This document shows positions 1 through 12,000 of a stretch of DNA of 64,000 nucleotides, in pieces. Where the stretch lies: NCBI RefSeq assembly GCF_000328475.2, contig NC_026482.1:62001-126000 (forward strand), given 5' to 3'. Each line of letters begins with the position of its first letter. The stretch's first letter is position 1. This stretch comes from Mycosarcoma maydis. Its lineage: Eukaryota > Basidiomycota > Ustilaginomycetes > Ustilaginales. The notes under the pieces were generated by a model. It was not told the origin of the DNA, searched no databases, and worked only from the letters and a program-made list of their open reading frames with translations. The translations under genes were made by a program, and so were the position numbers.

Positions 1-2
1 CG

Positions 3-2477
3 AACCGGTCTCCAGGCTGGGGCAGCATTGGTCCTTCCGGTGGGGAAGGCACAAGAAGGCACGCTAAAGCAAGCCAGTCCGTGCCATCGCAGATGAGCAG
101 CTTTGGCAAAAGCAGTCTGTACTTTCATCGCCGCAGGTCGAGTTCTTTTGGTCACGAAGCCAGCCCCGACGAAAGTTTCGGGACGCCCGAAGGTGAGATC
201 AGCGATACACTTGTCTCTGCAGAGCAGACCGGCAGTGATCAAGCTGCGCATGTACACCCGAACCATCCCTATATGAACGGGGGTGCCAACGGCGGAAGCT
301 TGTCACGTCTTCTTTCCAAGATCAAGAGTCGAAAGAATGAGCATGGCTTTGGCGGAGCAACCATCGAGCCTTTCCCACCCGAGCTGAGTACTGCCGCTCG
401 TGCACCCGAGTTTTCCTCCCAGCCGCAGCCGCAGCCGCTGCAACACCAACAACGACCAACGACTCCAGAATTATCGTCGTTGGTGGCCGTGGAGTCACGA
501 ACGCTCCCTAGAATGCCTCCATCTCCATCGTCGACTGACCAAGGGAGCAACTTGCGTTCGCCCACGTCGCCGAGACATCCGCTCATCGACTCAACGTCCC
601 TACCACGCTCCAGGACCAAGAAGCGCACGCCAATCGTGCTCAAACGCGAATCCGAGGTCATTCTGCCCGGTGACACAGGTTATGTCCCTAATGCCATGAT
701 CGGCGGATCATCCGAACAGCGCGCAACGCCACTAGCAGAACAACAGACTGAGGGTTCTGCCTCGCCGAAAGCTCATACGGCGGCGAAGACAAACGCGGTT
801 GCCATCGAAGAATCGGACCGGGAAAACACAACAGACACGACGCTCGAAAAGTTCACGGAGCGCACGAGCTACTCTCAGAATGGCAACTTGATTACTTTGG
901 CCCCTCCAACCGGGTCATCCAAAGATAACGACGAGGCAGCGACGCCGCGTGCAGCATCTCCAAAGCCAGCGGGAGACGCTGGCCTGACTGCAGGTGCTGC
1001 TGCCATAGACAAGCAACCTGAGGACGCTGAAGACGCTGATGAGACCATCACCAAATTTACATCTTCAAGTCAGCCTCAGACAATCGAGGAAGACATGCCG
1101 GAAGGAACCGAGCCCGAAAGCGTAGCACCTGATCGTTCCATTGATGCCCGCAAGTCATTGCGTGACACCATCGTCCGTCGAACCATCATCATCCCTGCGG
1201 GTATCGACTTTGGCGATCAGCGACGCCCGCTCTTTGGCTCGAGTCGCAAATCGCGTCGTTTCGCCAGTATCGAAGACCAACCCGTTCCCAACAGCGACGA
1301 AGTCACTAAGAGCTTCCACTTTGGATCTCCTACCGTGTTGGACGATGCTGCGCTGCCTGTGCAAGAGAACCTTTCACACCAAGACTCGCAGAATGACGCT
1401 GACGAGCAGCAGCAGTCGCAGCAAGGGGAGGATTTGCCGACGTTGGGTTCAGACCAGATGCTTCATCCAGATTCCGGTACCGATGGACCTTCACGATCGA
1501 ACCGTGCCAGTCGAGTTGAGAGCTGTTACGCGGGCAGTCTGTACGACATGTATATTGGCGGTGGTGTCAACGGCGAGGACACCGAATTCGGTAGTCCAGA
1601 GTCTGACCTTGCTGACATCTCGCGTGCACGTCGATCGATGGCGATACGAGCTTCGCGAATGCCCGAGACGCGTCGACACATCGAGGTGACCGAACGCGCG
1701 GATGGCAGCGTTGTTTGGCAGGTGATCGCCGGACTAGCGGATCGAGGAAGCGTCTATTCAGATTTTGATGCGCGTTCTAGTAAGCATCTGAGCGATGCGA
1801 GTGGGTCAGGAGCGGCAGCGATGGCAGACGAAGGTGCGACGGAGGAAGAGACGTTTAGTGGAGCACCTTTCCGCACGCCTGCCGGTTTGACAGATGACGA
1901 TTCAAGGAGCTTCTTCACTCGACCCCGTGCGATTGCGGCCAAAACGACGCAGCTACACCATCCAGCATTCTCACTCGACACAAACCAGCCTTTACCGCTC
2001 TTGCCACTCTCAAAAGGACAAGAGGTGAGGGAGGACGTGTTTGAGATCGCGAACCCACCCAACATGGCGGCAAACAGTTTCGATACCGACCCTACCTCGT
2101 CTTCCTCGGCATCTTCGGCGCGCAATGCGACGGCTTCGCCCACCCGGATCGTATATCACAACGATGCACAGCTCGCATCCTTGCTCGACGTTTTGGCCCA
2201 GGGGAAAGATTCGGCCAAGTTTCAGTTCCATATCGGACCGAATCGCTCGTCGATGTATCAGGCTTCGACCGGTGCAGAGCAGCACCTCAACGGTGGAGCG
2301 AGCGAGGATGCAGTTGCGGATTCGGATGCATCGTTGTTGGATGCGAAGCGTGTTTCGTCACCGTGGAGCAAGCACGAGGGAGTGTTGGATGCAAACGACA
2401 TTGAGTCACATCGGAGCCGTGTCGAAGCCGAGATTTACACGCTGCTGAACCGGCATGCGCTGGTCGGGAGAGAGTAA
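3..2477 (+). CDS. Unrecognised disordered protein, C-terminal part (5' end outside window)
   Basis: The frame is open from the left edge to a TAA at 2475-2477 (824 codons visible), so the true start lies upstream. An in-frame GTG at 81 and ATG at 93 are internal. The protein is dominated by Ser, Pro, Gln and acidic low-complexity sequence with many SP/TP sites and no membrane segment. Two stretches look folded or conserved: about residues 525-580 of the visible part (Met/Arg-rich, then the segment VTERADGSVVWQVIAGL) and about 710-760 near YHNDAQLASLLDVL. I do not recognise a family. A cytoplasmic scaffold or signalling adaptor is possible but is only inference. Its 3' end converges on FMP27 with 535 bp between the stops, including an assembly gap. 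Confidence 0.75.
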   Translation, partial: NRSPGWGSIGPSGGEGTRRHAKASQSVPSQMSSFGKSSLYFHRRRSSSFGHEASPDESFGTPEGEISDTLVSAEQTGSDQAAHVHPNHPYMNGGANGGSLSRLLSKIKSRKNEHGFGGATIEPFPPELSTAARAPEFSSQPQPQPLQHQQRPTTPELSSLVAVESRTLPRMPPSPSSTDQGSNLRSPTSPRHPLIDSTSLPRSRTKKRTPIVLKRESEVILPGDTGYVPNAMIGGSSEQRATPLAEQQTEGSASPKAHTAAKTNAVAIEESDRENTTDTTLEKFTERTSYSQNGNLITLAPPTGSSKDNDEAATPRAASPKPAGDAGLTAGAAAIDKQPEDAEDADETITKFTSSSQPQTIEEDMPEGTEPESVAPDRSIDARKSLRDTIVRRTIIIPAGIDFGDQRRPLFGSSRKSRRFASIEDQPVPNSDEVTKSFHFGSPTVLDDAALPVQENLSHQDSQNDADEQQQSQQGEDLPTLGSDQMLHPDSGTDGPSRSNRASRVESCYAGSLYDMYIGGGVNGEDTEFGSPESDLADISRARRSMAIRASRMPETRRHIEVTERADGSVVWQVIAGLADRGSVYSDFDARSSKHLSDASGSGAAAMADEGATEEETFSGAPFRTPAGLTDDDSRSFFTRPRAIAAKTTQLHHPAFSLDTNQPLPLLPLSKGQEVREDVFEIANPPNMAANSFDTDPTSSSSASSARNATASPTRIVYHNDAQLASLLDVLAQGKDSAKFQFHIGPNRSSMYQASTGAEQHLNGGASEDAVADSDASLLDAKRVSSPWSKHEGVLDANDIESHRSRVEAEIYTLLNRHALVGRE

Positions 2478-3012
2478 ACGGATGCGTGAACGTCACGTCA
2501 CACCTGCAGGCGTGAGGCACGGGGTGTTGATCTGGCTGTCAGAAGACGAGCAAGTTACATAGTCAAGGTTAAGCTAGCTGTATTTTTATTCGTGAAGCTC
2601 GTTGAGCGCTTTTTGGTGTGTAGACCATGGATACTGTATGTAGAGTTCTGGGATGTGCCAGTGTGTTGTAACGCGAGCTTGACGTGACGGTGAGTGAGCA
2701 CGCGTGGGTTCTGCGACGTATGGCCTGCAGCTGTCGACTTGAACGAGGTGTGAGGCTGTGGCGAGCGGCGAGCTGGGATGGCCGCGATCTGTGTAGTTCC
2801 GGGGGTCTGGAGTGGTCGCGAGTGAATCAAGCGAGCGTGAGTGAGTGAAAAACAGTCGTCAATATGGAATCACGGGGGGGGGGGGGGGGNNNNNNNNNNN
2901 NNNNNNNNNNNNNNNNNNNNNNNNNNNNNNNNNNNNNNNNNNNNNNNNNNNNNNNNNNNNNNNNNNNNNNNNNNNNNNNNNNNNNNNNNGGGGGGGGGGG
3001 GGGAATGTGGAT
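2478..3012. other. Convergent intergenic region with assembly gap
   Basis: This lies between the stop codons of two convergent genes. It holds the 3' flanks, a poly-G tract and a run of 100 N. I see no further gene. The stop codon of FMP27 sits within a copy of the GAATCGTGAATC repeat family described elsewhere in the window. Confidence 0.7.
2874..3003. other. Sequence gap (100 N) inside a poly-G tract
   Basis: Sixteen G residues (2874-2889) precede exactly 100 N (2890-2989), followed by fourteen G (2990-3003). A round 100 N is the usual placeholder for a gap of unknown size. The homopolymer on both sides suggests that the reads stopped in a long G/C tract, so its real length is unknown. It lies 10 bp beyond the FMP27 stop and does not interrupt that frame. 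Confidence 0.9.
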
Positions 3013-6000
3013 TCACGATTCTGAATTATCTACACGAGCCTGATCATCGTCGGCTGATGCAGTGGAGCGCGTTCCGAATGATGGTCTAGGTCCACCTCGC
3101 AGCCGCACCAACGATCTTGCAGGCGACATGACTGTGGCGTTGACGTCCGCATCGCCTGGTGGCGGCTGATCGTTCAATGGACTAGATGCGTGGCCGTGAT
3201 CGCCCGTGCTGTGACTGTTTCTCCTCATCTCACTTGAAACACTAGCAGCACCGCCGTGCGTCGACGAGCTAGCTCTTGGCCTGAACGACTTGGGGATGAG
3301 TTTGTTCAGCTTGAAGCTCGAAACCGAGCGAGAATGAGACGATGCGCTGCCCCGACGCGTTGGCAGGTGCAGAAACGGCGACGACGATGCCGAGTTGGTA
3401 GATCCCAGCGTTGTCGCATCGCCGCGTTCCGTCGAGGGCGAATCATTGCTATGTTGCGAACGACCAATTGTGGGAAAGCGACGTCCAAACTCGCGATCCG
3501 TCGAGACTTCGCGCTTCGGCGTAAGTTGTGGGCTCACCATCTCGTCCACCTCGCCGGTCGAGTTTCGCGATGCATCCGAGCTGATCGAGACGTCATCGTT
3601 GTTGATGGCGTTACTTCGACCCCACGCATCCCGAATCTGACCTGCCAGCGTCTGGCTTGTGCTGTTGCGGCTTCGACTGTGCGTGTGCTGTTCGTCTTCG
3701 CTCCGATCGGTAGCTCCGCCCCTTTCATAGTCACCCACGCTTACATCGTCCTCCTCTTCAGCATCGTCGCCTACGTTGCCTACGTCTTCATTGTCGTCGT
3801 AGTCGTGGCCGTGATCGTCATAATCACGTCCATCACGGCGGTCGCCATACCGTTCGTCGCCACGAAAGCTAAATGTGTCTGTCGGCGATTCAGCCAAATG
3901 ACTACTGCCATCAAACGAAGATCGGTTCGCAGGCGTCGGCGGCTGGACCGAGATATCGAGCGGAGCCAACGACTCTCTGGCACGCGAAGCTTGCCGTATG
4001 GCGCGAATGCTCTCGATCGCATTGCGTTTGCGATTCGGTCGATGCGTGATAATATCCCGTAACAGCGTCGACTTTTGGTTCCATGCCGCTTTGAAGACGT
4101 CCTTTTTAAAATTCTCGGCCAGATCCACGTAGCCAAACGTGCTGTTGTGGTACTCGAAGTTGGGTGTGCGGAAGACAAGGTCGTAGAGATCCGTAATCGA
4201 CTTTTTCTTTTCACCCTTGTACGAGAGACAAAAGATGGTTTCCGATATCTTGACATACACAAAAGTGCGGTAAGCAGAAGCTCGCGATCGCATTTCGGCG
4301 GCGTTGCGTTGCGCGATGGCAAATTGATCACCCGGGCGCAGGCTTTCACTCGCGTTGTCCTTGTCCTTGCCACTGCTAGGCGTACCAGGCCGAGACTTGG
4401 TCGAGCTTTTTGCCGTCGCAGAGTTCAAAGCCATAGCTCTGGACGAAGCACGGTCTATGACGCCCTCGCTGCTGTCCTCTCTGGACTCTTCCGACGACGG
4501 ACGCCTGACAGAAAGTAGGTCGCTGGTGGATGCACTATGAGAAGGCGCGTGTGAGCTGGCCAAATTCTGCGTGCTCGCACTCGGACTGGGCATTTGCGAC
4601 GTGTCCACCGAGCCAGTACTGGGTGCAGCCTGCTTGCGACTGCCGAGCAAACGAGCAAATGGTGACTTTTTCTTTGCCTTGACCGTGCTAGAACCATTCG
4701 CATCGTTCTCGAGACGCTTCTGCTCCTCTTCCTGTCGGTCACGCTCTCGCTTGGTGCCGAAAATGTAGTCCATGATCTTTCGACCAACAAGCAGCTCGAT
4801 CTGGATTTTGACGGGATGCAGATTGAACTCGAACATGTCAACAATCGAAATTCCACCCACTGGTGGCAACACACTCCACATGGCGTCCAGGAATCGACCC
4901 TCTTTGGCCATGGGATGATCCTGAGCTCGCGTGTGCTTGGTGATGATCTCGGCAAAAAGCGCATTGGGATGCACATTGAGTGCCTGCAAGTCTTGGATCG
5001 ACAGCGTATTGGCTGCTGAATTGTCGGCCTTATTGAGCCATGAGAAGCTGATGCCTCGCAGAGCCAGTTTGGCGACCAACTGTCCTGCCTCATCGCCAAT
5101 CATGTTCCACGCCACCTCTTGGGCCTGTGCCATGAAGCGCACTGCCGACTTCTTCTCGCGATCAGCGCCTCCCTTGCTGTCCTGCGAGGTCGTGATTGCG
5201 TCCATGATTAGGTTGAGTTCCTCCACCAGCTCTACCGTTTCGCCAAGCAATGTGACAAAATCCGCCCTACCGCGCTCGTTGAGTCGATGCGACACTGCCT
5301 GATACTGTTCCGCCAGAGACCGAGCGTCACGAATCCTGAATTGGAGTGCCGTGACGATGTCAGCCAGGCCAGAGACATCGGTAAAGTCGTAGCTGAACAT
5401 CATCTCTTCAAGCCTCTTGGCATGGTCGCGATGCGCTGGGTCTCGATATAGGATCAGGTCCGTCACCACATTGTACAACGCCGCAAAGTGCTCGCCGTTG
5501 GCCGATACAGAGAAGCGTGGGCAATCGAGCAAGATAAAGTCCATGTGGTGATGCAGATGATCCTGCACTGGCTTACCATCCCGTCGGAATGTGGAAACCG
5601 ACCGCGATGAATCCGACAGACGCAGCTTATTGAATTTGTCGTAGTACAAGGTGGCATTTGTATGCGGCACGATTCTTTCAAAGTCGCGCGCGTGACCGTG
5701 CATATCGACCAAAGCCTCGAGAGGAAGAGAAACGAATCCTTGCCTTTTCACCTGACTCTGAGCTCGAGCATTGGGGTGGTAACACTGCAGGTTGTCAAGC
5801 ACAAAGCAATTCCGACGCAGTACAATGGCGTTGACAGAATCCTCGGCGCAACTCTCGTCTTGGACCGTAAAGTTGTGAAGCCGCGTGCGAAGGGCTGTCA
5901 CGATGACCGTGGAATTGTCATCTATGTCGCTCTTTAACACCACCTGCGGCTTGAGAAGGAGGCAGACATTGCTCTTGGCCACCTTGAAATCGTCAGAGAT

Positions 6001-9000
6001 GCCGTCTGTAGGCTGCATATCGCCGTCATCGCTGGCACTGTCATTCTCCTCGTGCCGACTGCCCATACCAGATTTGCTGTGTCCGTTTTTGCCGGTCATG
6101 TGGTTGATCGTATCCTCGAGCATCTCGTGCAGAATGTCCGAGCCATTGGCCTCTTCTGAGCTGGGGCTTCCCTGCTGCGGTAAGCGGTCGGTGTGGCTGG
6201 CGTGTTTCTGCCGACTGTTGGTCGAGCTCCGGTCGCCTTTGTCTTTCTTTTTGAGCAAATCTCTGATGTACTTCACCGCAGTTGCTGTCATGTGATGGGC
6301 GTACCCTCGTCGCAATCGCGAGTTGTAGTAATATTTGAGTAAAAGCGTACGGGTGACGTTGCTGAAGAAAAGCGTAGGATTGTGGGCGACATAGCGATTG
6401 TCGAACGTACCCAAGTCGTGATATAGCGATGCGAGGTCAACAGCGTTGAGCGAAAAGTTGCGATCGGTCGACGTAGACGACTTGGGCGCAGGGTGACCTT
6501 CTGCTTTGGCACGCTCAACGCGTTCTTGGTTCTCCTGAAGCCGGCCAAGATGAGCGATGAACCCGCTCAGGGTCCGCTCGCGACTGTGGAGGTCGTTCAA
6601 TTGATCGTGATGGTCGTCAGAATGCTCCAAAGTGGCTTCCGGTTCATAACTCCTGTTGTCGCTCGCGTTCAGGATGTGATCAATATCACGACGGATGGTG
6701 TGCAGCCTCTCCTGTGCAAGCTTACGCTGAACACTATATGGTTTATCGTTGTGGCCCACCATACAGACGTGAGTATCTTCGTTGCCAAACTTGCTCCGCT
6801 CTAGTCTGCTAATCAGATCCTCGATGTCGCTTCCCGAGCCGCTGTTATCCTTGCCCCCCCTAGCGCGATCCTTTTCGTGGGCTTGACGTTCTCGCTGCGA
6901 GTCGACCTTTCGATAGTAGTTGAAATGAGGGCATACCATAGCAGGATACATGCGAATTTTCGGCGAAGGATCCTTGATAGCCTCGGCCTCAAGCTCGATA
7001 AAGTCGTTCATGTCGATCCAAACCAGGTCTTCGTCTGAAATTTCCATGTCTGCTGCAAAGAGGTCGTCAAGCATGTTTTCTCCAATCTCCTGGTCCTCTG
7101 TGGTGCCGACAACGCCCGTATTTTCGCGCATCCGAGCTGCAATAGTCTTCAGATCAATCGCATCGCACTTGACCTCCGCCTCATAGAAGGGCTTGTGGAA
7201 GACAACGCGGGGCGCACCCAGCTCGGGTCGATCTTTGACCGTCTCTTGTTGACGTTGATGCATGTCGAGCGTGAACGAATCTATGCGAGCCTTGATTCCG
7301 ACATGCGTCCGTAAACCTCTGGCCCAGTCCACCTTGTTGAACTGCCTGTACTGATGGGCGATGAATAGCGGGGCAAGGTCGATCCTATACTTGATCGTGC
7401 CCAAGAATCGACCAAACTTGGGTGATGGAGGAGGGCTTTCTGGGAACAGCTTGCCCGTACGAATTGGTAGACTCATGGCACCGTTGAAGAGCCGCATCCA
7501 AACCCAGAAATGTTGCCAGGCTAGCGGCGAAAAGTAGAAGTTGTTGAGCGCCTCGCGATGCTCATTGTTCGCGCTGCAAGCATAGCCGGAGATGCCGGTT
7601 TTAGGCGAGAAGACAGAGATGGCAAAATGGAGATGGTGCGATCTCCATCCACGGAATGAGTCGCGTCGCTCGCTCTCCGGAATCGAATCAAAGTACTCTC
7701 GCGTCTTGGGAACTACTTTCCAATGGTCGACACGGACAAAGTTGCGGCATTCGCGATAGAAAGGTTCGCCGCGACAACTAGGACGACGAGGGCATGTTTC
7801 CTCATCGCAAGTGCGTTCCCCATGCAGGCCAGCGCCCCAACGCACACCGTTAGTCAGTTTGATGACAATTTTGCGGAAAGTCGGGTCCCTCATGTATCGA
7901 TACATGCTAGAGGTGAAGGAAGCATCCGCCGACTTCCGATCGTACGAGTCGTGGTAGCTCCCCTCACCGTCGACATCTCGTGATTGGTGCCAACGACCTT
8001 GCTGGGGGTCGCTTCCGCCCAAAATACCGGTAGCTGCATGGTCGACATAGTCGTACAGGTCTGGAATAGCGAGTACGTACTCGTGACTGATGATCTGGAA
8101 AATCTCCTTCTCTGGATTATCGTAACCGATGCGAATCTCGACGCCACCCTTCCAAGACTTGACCCAGCCCGCACCGTTGCCTTCGATAGTGTACGGATTG
8201 CGGCTACCCTTGAGGTGCACGTTGAAACCGCCTTCGTCCTCGAACTTCATGTTGACGTGCCCATGAAGGATGAGAGGCAACTTGTCCCAGAAACCGAGTT
8301 TGGGTGAAGGGTCGTGCGGAGGAGGCGTGATGCTATCGATGACGCGCATCACGTCTTGGATGGTGGGTTGAATTGACTGGCCCCAGACCAATCGAGTAGG
8401 GTATGGTGTATGCAGCTTCACGGTGGGTGTACCATAAATCTTGACCGACATGGCCACTTTTGGGACAATGATGCCGTACTCGACTGCGTCCAGACGTCCT
8501 GTCGCTGCTGGCACGATGACCACCGGCACGTGTCGGATGGATTCGGGTCCTCCCAGCTGCTCCGCAAGCACGATATCGCCTTCGAAGCACCATGCCTTGC
8601 GGGCATCGCTCTCAGGACGATGCGTTGGCGGAATGTGCAGCAAGGGCATCGGATAATCGCGCAGAACGACACGCCACTCTTCCAACTCCCACTTGATGTG
8701 CAAGGGCACGATAAGCGAGTAGGGAGTCTCTTTCGGGACGCCAGCACCCAAATCATGGATGAAATCGCGAAGCTGACCGACGGGCACATGCGCTTGACCT
8801 ATCTGCAGTGCGACTCGATGCATAGTCGAGCGGAACAGAGGAACCGCCTTGCCTACGGGTAGTACCTTGATTGGAAGGTCATCGAGGCTTTTAGACGCCG
8901 AGAAGCGACCATAGATACTCTTCAACACTGTCTCTTGACGTCTTGATTGCTCTGACTGCGCATTGATGTACCGGCGTACCCAGCTGGATGAGTTGAAGGC

Positions 9001-12000
9001 GTCCAGCGCGATCCTCGCCTGTTCATAGCTGACGTGCGCCTGCTTGGATCTGGTTGAGCGAGCATCATGTGAGGTAAAAGATGAGTACCCATCATCCAGC
9101 AAGCCGCTTCGAATTGAGGAGTTGGAGGATTCCAGGCTAGCGTCATCTGAGCTGGAGCGGAAAAAGGTCGAGCTGTCGGGCATCTTGAAGGCAGCAATAG
9201 CTTCCGCTTTGGCAGCAAAAGCGGTTTCTCTCTCCTCTCGAGCCATGTTCTCCGCTAGACCCGCGCGCCATATCAGATTGAGTTTGGTCTCAAACGGATC
9301 ATCCTCTGCCTCCAAAGTCAAAACACGCAGCTGGAAGTTAATATTGGGAAGCAGCTTTGGATCCTCCGGCTCGGGCGTGATGATGGAATCGTCCTTGTCA
9401 TTGAGGAACTGGTAGAGAAGCTGTTTTGTAGCTTTGATCGCTACGGTGGTATTGTCGATGATTGGGAAGACGACATATCCAAATGGAATGCGGATGAGAG
9501 CTGCATCTCCGCTGACGGTAATTTTAGGCGTCTCGTCAGGCAGCTTTGGAGGCAATGTGAATCGCCAGTCGCGAAGACGCACTGCTTCTTCCCAAACATT
9601 GCCATGGATACGCTTGGGACTTTCTACCGCACCCATGACGGTCTCGATGGACACTGATAATCCGTCTCGTGCGTTTTGGCGCACTTCCAGCCTACGAATT
9701 CGCATAAAGATGCGCGTCGATCGGGGCAGGGTAATGAACGTGTGTACCTCTTTGATATCGATTCGACAGGAGACACTCGGCTTGAGATGTGTTTGATTCG
9801 ATGCAGCTTGCTCTTGCGATGTCGTTGCCGAAGCTGATTCGGGGTTGGAAGCAGGACGCAGATGACGCTTAGCTCGAGCGGCTAGGTGCTTGAAGGTGGC
9901 AAACGCCAGGAGGAAGCAGTACGTGTGGAGAATGTCAATGTTAAAAGCGATACGATTGGTGTCCTCGGTGGTGATGAAAACCTCGTCTTCGCTTGAGCCA
10001 GTAAGCCCGGCCTTGTTCTTGGTTTGAGGAGGCCTCACCACGGTTTTGAAGGCGGCATATGGCATGAAACAGACGAAATTGCTGCGGTCCTGCTGCAAGA
10101 CACTAGGACGTTGCTGCCTGCTCGAGTGGACCCGTGGGCCACCTTTTCCGAAAGCCCACACGCCGTCGGCAAGCAAAGAAGTGGCTGGACGACCCGAAGT
10201 CGCTTTCTGGTTTGGTTCTTTTGGGCATACCTCTTCTTGATGTGCTTTTGCCCTAGCGAAGCTCGGTGACGCGGTGCCATCAATGTGCTGTTGAGTGGCA
10301 AGTGCTGCATCGAGGATCGGGAAGATACCTGCTTCATGCAAGACAACACGCGCCAAAGCGACACGTTTATGCCTGTTTGTGAGTGAAAGGGCCTGCAGGT
10401 GCAAATCCTCGGAAAGTTCCAAAGCGGTGCGTGAGCCCCAGTTTGCTCTTTGAGGCACGGCATTGGTCTTGGTATCAGCCACGCCTGCATACTCTAGAAC
10501 GATGCGCTGGGCCTCAAAGCCGACTCCGCGAGCCACTTGGTCCTTGATTCTGCGATCTGGACCGCCGAGATGGGCAACTGTACGGCCAATGGACAGGTAA
10601 ACAGCTAAGCCTGCAGGCAGACGCTCCACCAGTGGCTTTGGTGCGGTATCTGTCTTTGCAGTAGCGCTTGCAGATGCGGAATCGTCCGCTTTGTTCCGCT
10701 CGGTGGGATTCTGCACCGTTTTCCTGGCTTCCAAAATGGCAGCAGCAATATCGGCATAGGCGTCAAGCGCACGCATTTGCCAAGCTTCAATGTCAATGTC
10801 CTCGATGTTAGCTCTAAACTCGGCCACAGTGTCTGGCGCAGACAAGGTGGTAACTTCGCTGCATAGAGAAGAAGCTTCTGGCTTTGCGTTGCCCGGAATC
10901 CGACCAGAGCCGAGCACCTCAAAGCTGTGCAATGCAAGAAGATGGTGCTGTGAGGATTCGAACACTGGCTTGTCCTGGGATGTCGGTGTATCTGACGATC
11001 CTGACATGGCCTTCGGGTCGGCGCTCAGGGAAAGGAAGGACTCGACCGCATCGACATGCATCGACACTTCGAATTGATATCGAAGGCTAAAGCGGGATTC
11101 GGCTGCCAAAGACGATCTTTGACTGTAACCGGGAGTCCTAATTTTGCCGGTCTTTGCCATCGTATCGCGAATTGAAGAACGACGCCCTGTCATGGACGGT
11201 CGCTTTTCGCTTGTCTCGGCATGCTGCTGCATTTCCTTCATGCGCTGTATTGTCTCATTTATCGTGAGACCCGTCTCGTTGTAGCGTTCAGTTGGATAGC
11301 TTGATGGATGTGCCGACGTTGCTCCAGCTTCGACACGCGTTGATCCCGTTGTTGGGTTGTTGGAGCGGTCTGCGCCATTTCTTTGCTGGGCTTGGAGATT
11401 TCGAGCCGATTGAGACCGCTCAATGCCGCTAATTGGCCATTTGAGGCTGTCGCTTGCGAGCGCCTTGTAAGCAGCTCGCTTTTCGGCTGCGGGTCGCTTG
11501 ACGTACTCGTCTGCATACTCGCCGAAGAAGACGAAATCGGCATTCGGCACGGCGAGGGTGAGCTTTCTGGAGCACTGATGTTCCGAGCGCCGATCAATGC
11601 CGCTTGGGCTTGCGTCCAATAAGAGCGAGATGCGCTCAATATGAACACCTGCGGCGATCCTAGGAACGCGTCGAAGCTGCTCAAGATCTGTTTTGGGGCG
11701 CGGGGGCTTGTCGATACCGATTCGTACACGCTTTACTTGCCTTCTGCGGCTGAACTCGGCGGCGATAGGGATGAGCGCGGTCAAATCATTCAGGGAGACG
11801 TCGCTTTCAACAGCACCGATGACGGCCTCGATTGCTACGACGTGTTCGTTCGGGTCGTTCTGGAAAAGCAGGCGGGCCACCTCGGGGCAAGCGGCGAAGA
11901 GACCGAACGGTGTCCAGGAAGACCTTGCTACAATGGAGAGGTCGCCAACAGAGAGCAATTGAGAACCGCAGCCTCGGCCGTGCGGACCGCAACGAACGTC

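Noticed and set aside
3256..4062. 268-codon plus-strand frame with apparent membrane helices, antisense to FMP27
   Set aside because: The hydrophobic Val/Ile stretch is the complement of Asp/Glu codons in the acidic block of FMP27.
10945..10975. GAGGATTCGAACACTGG resembling a tRNA T-arm
   Set aside because: It lies inside the FMP27 coding region and no cloverleaf forms around it.
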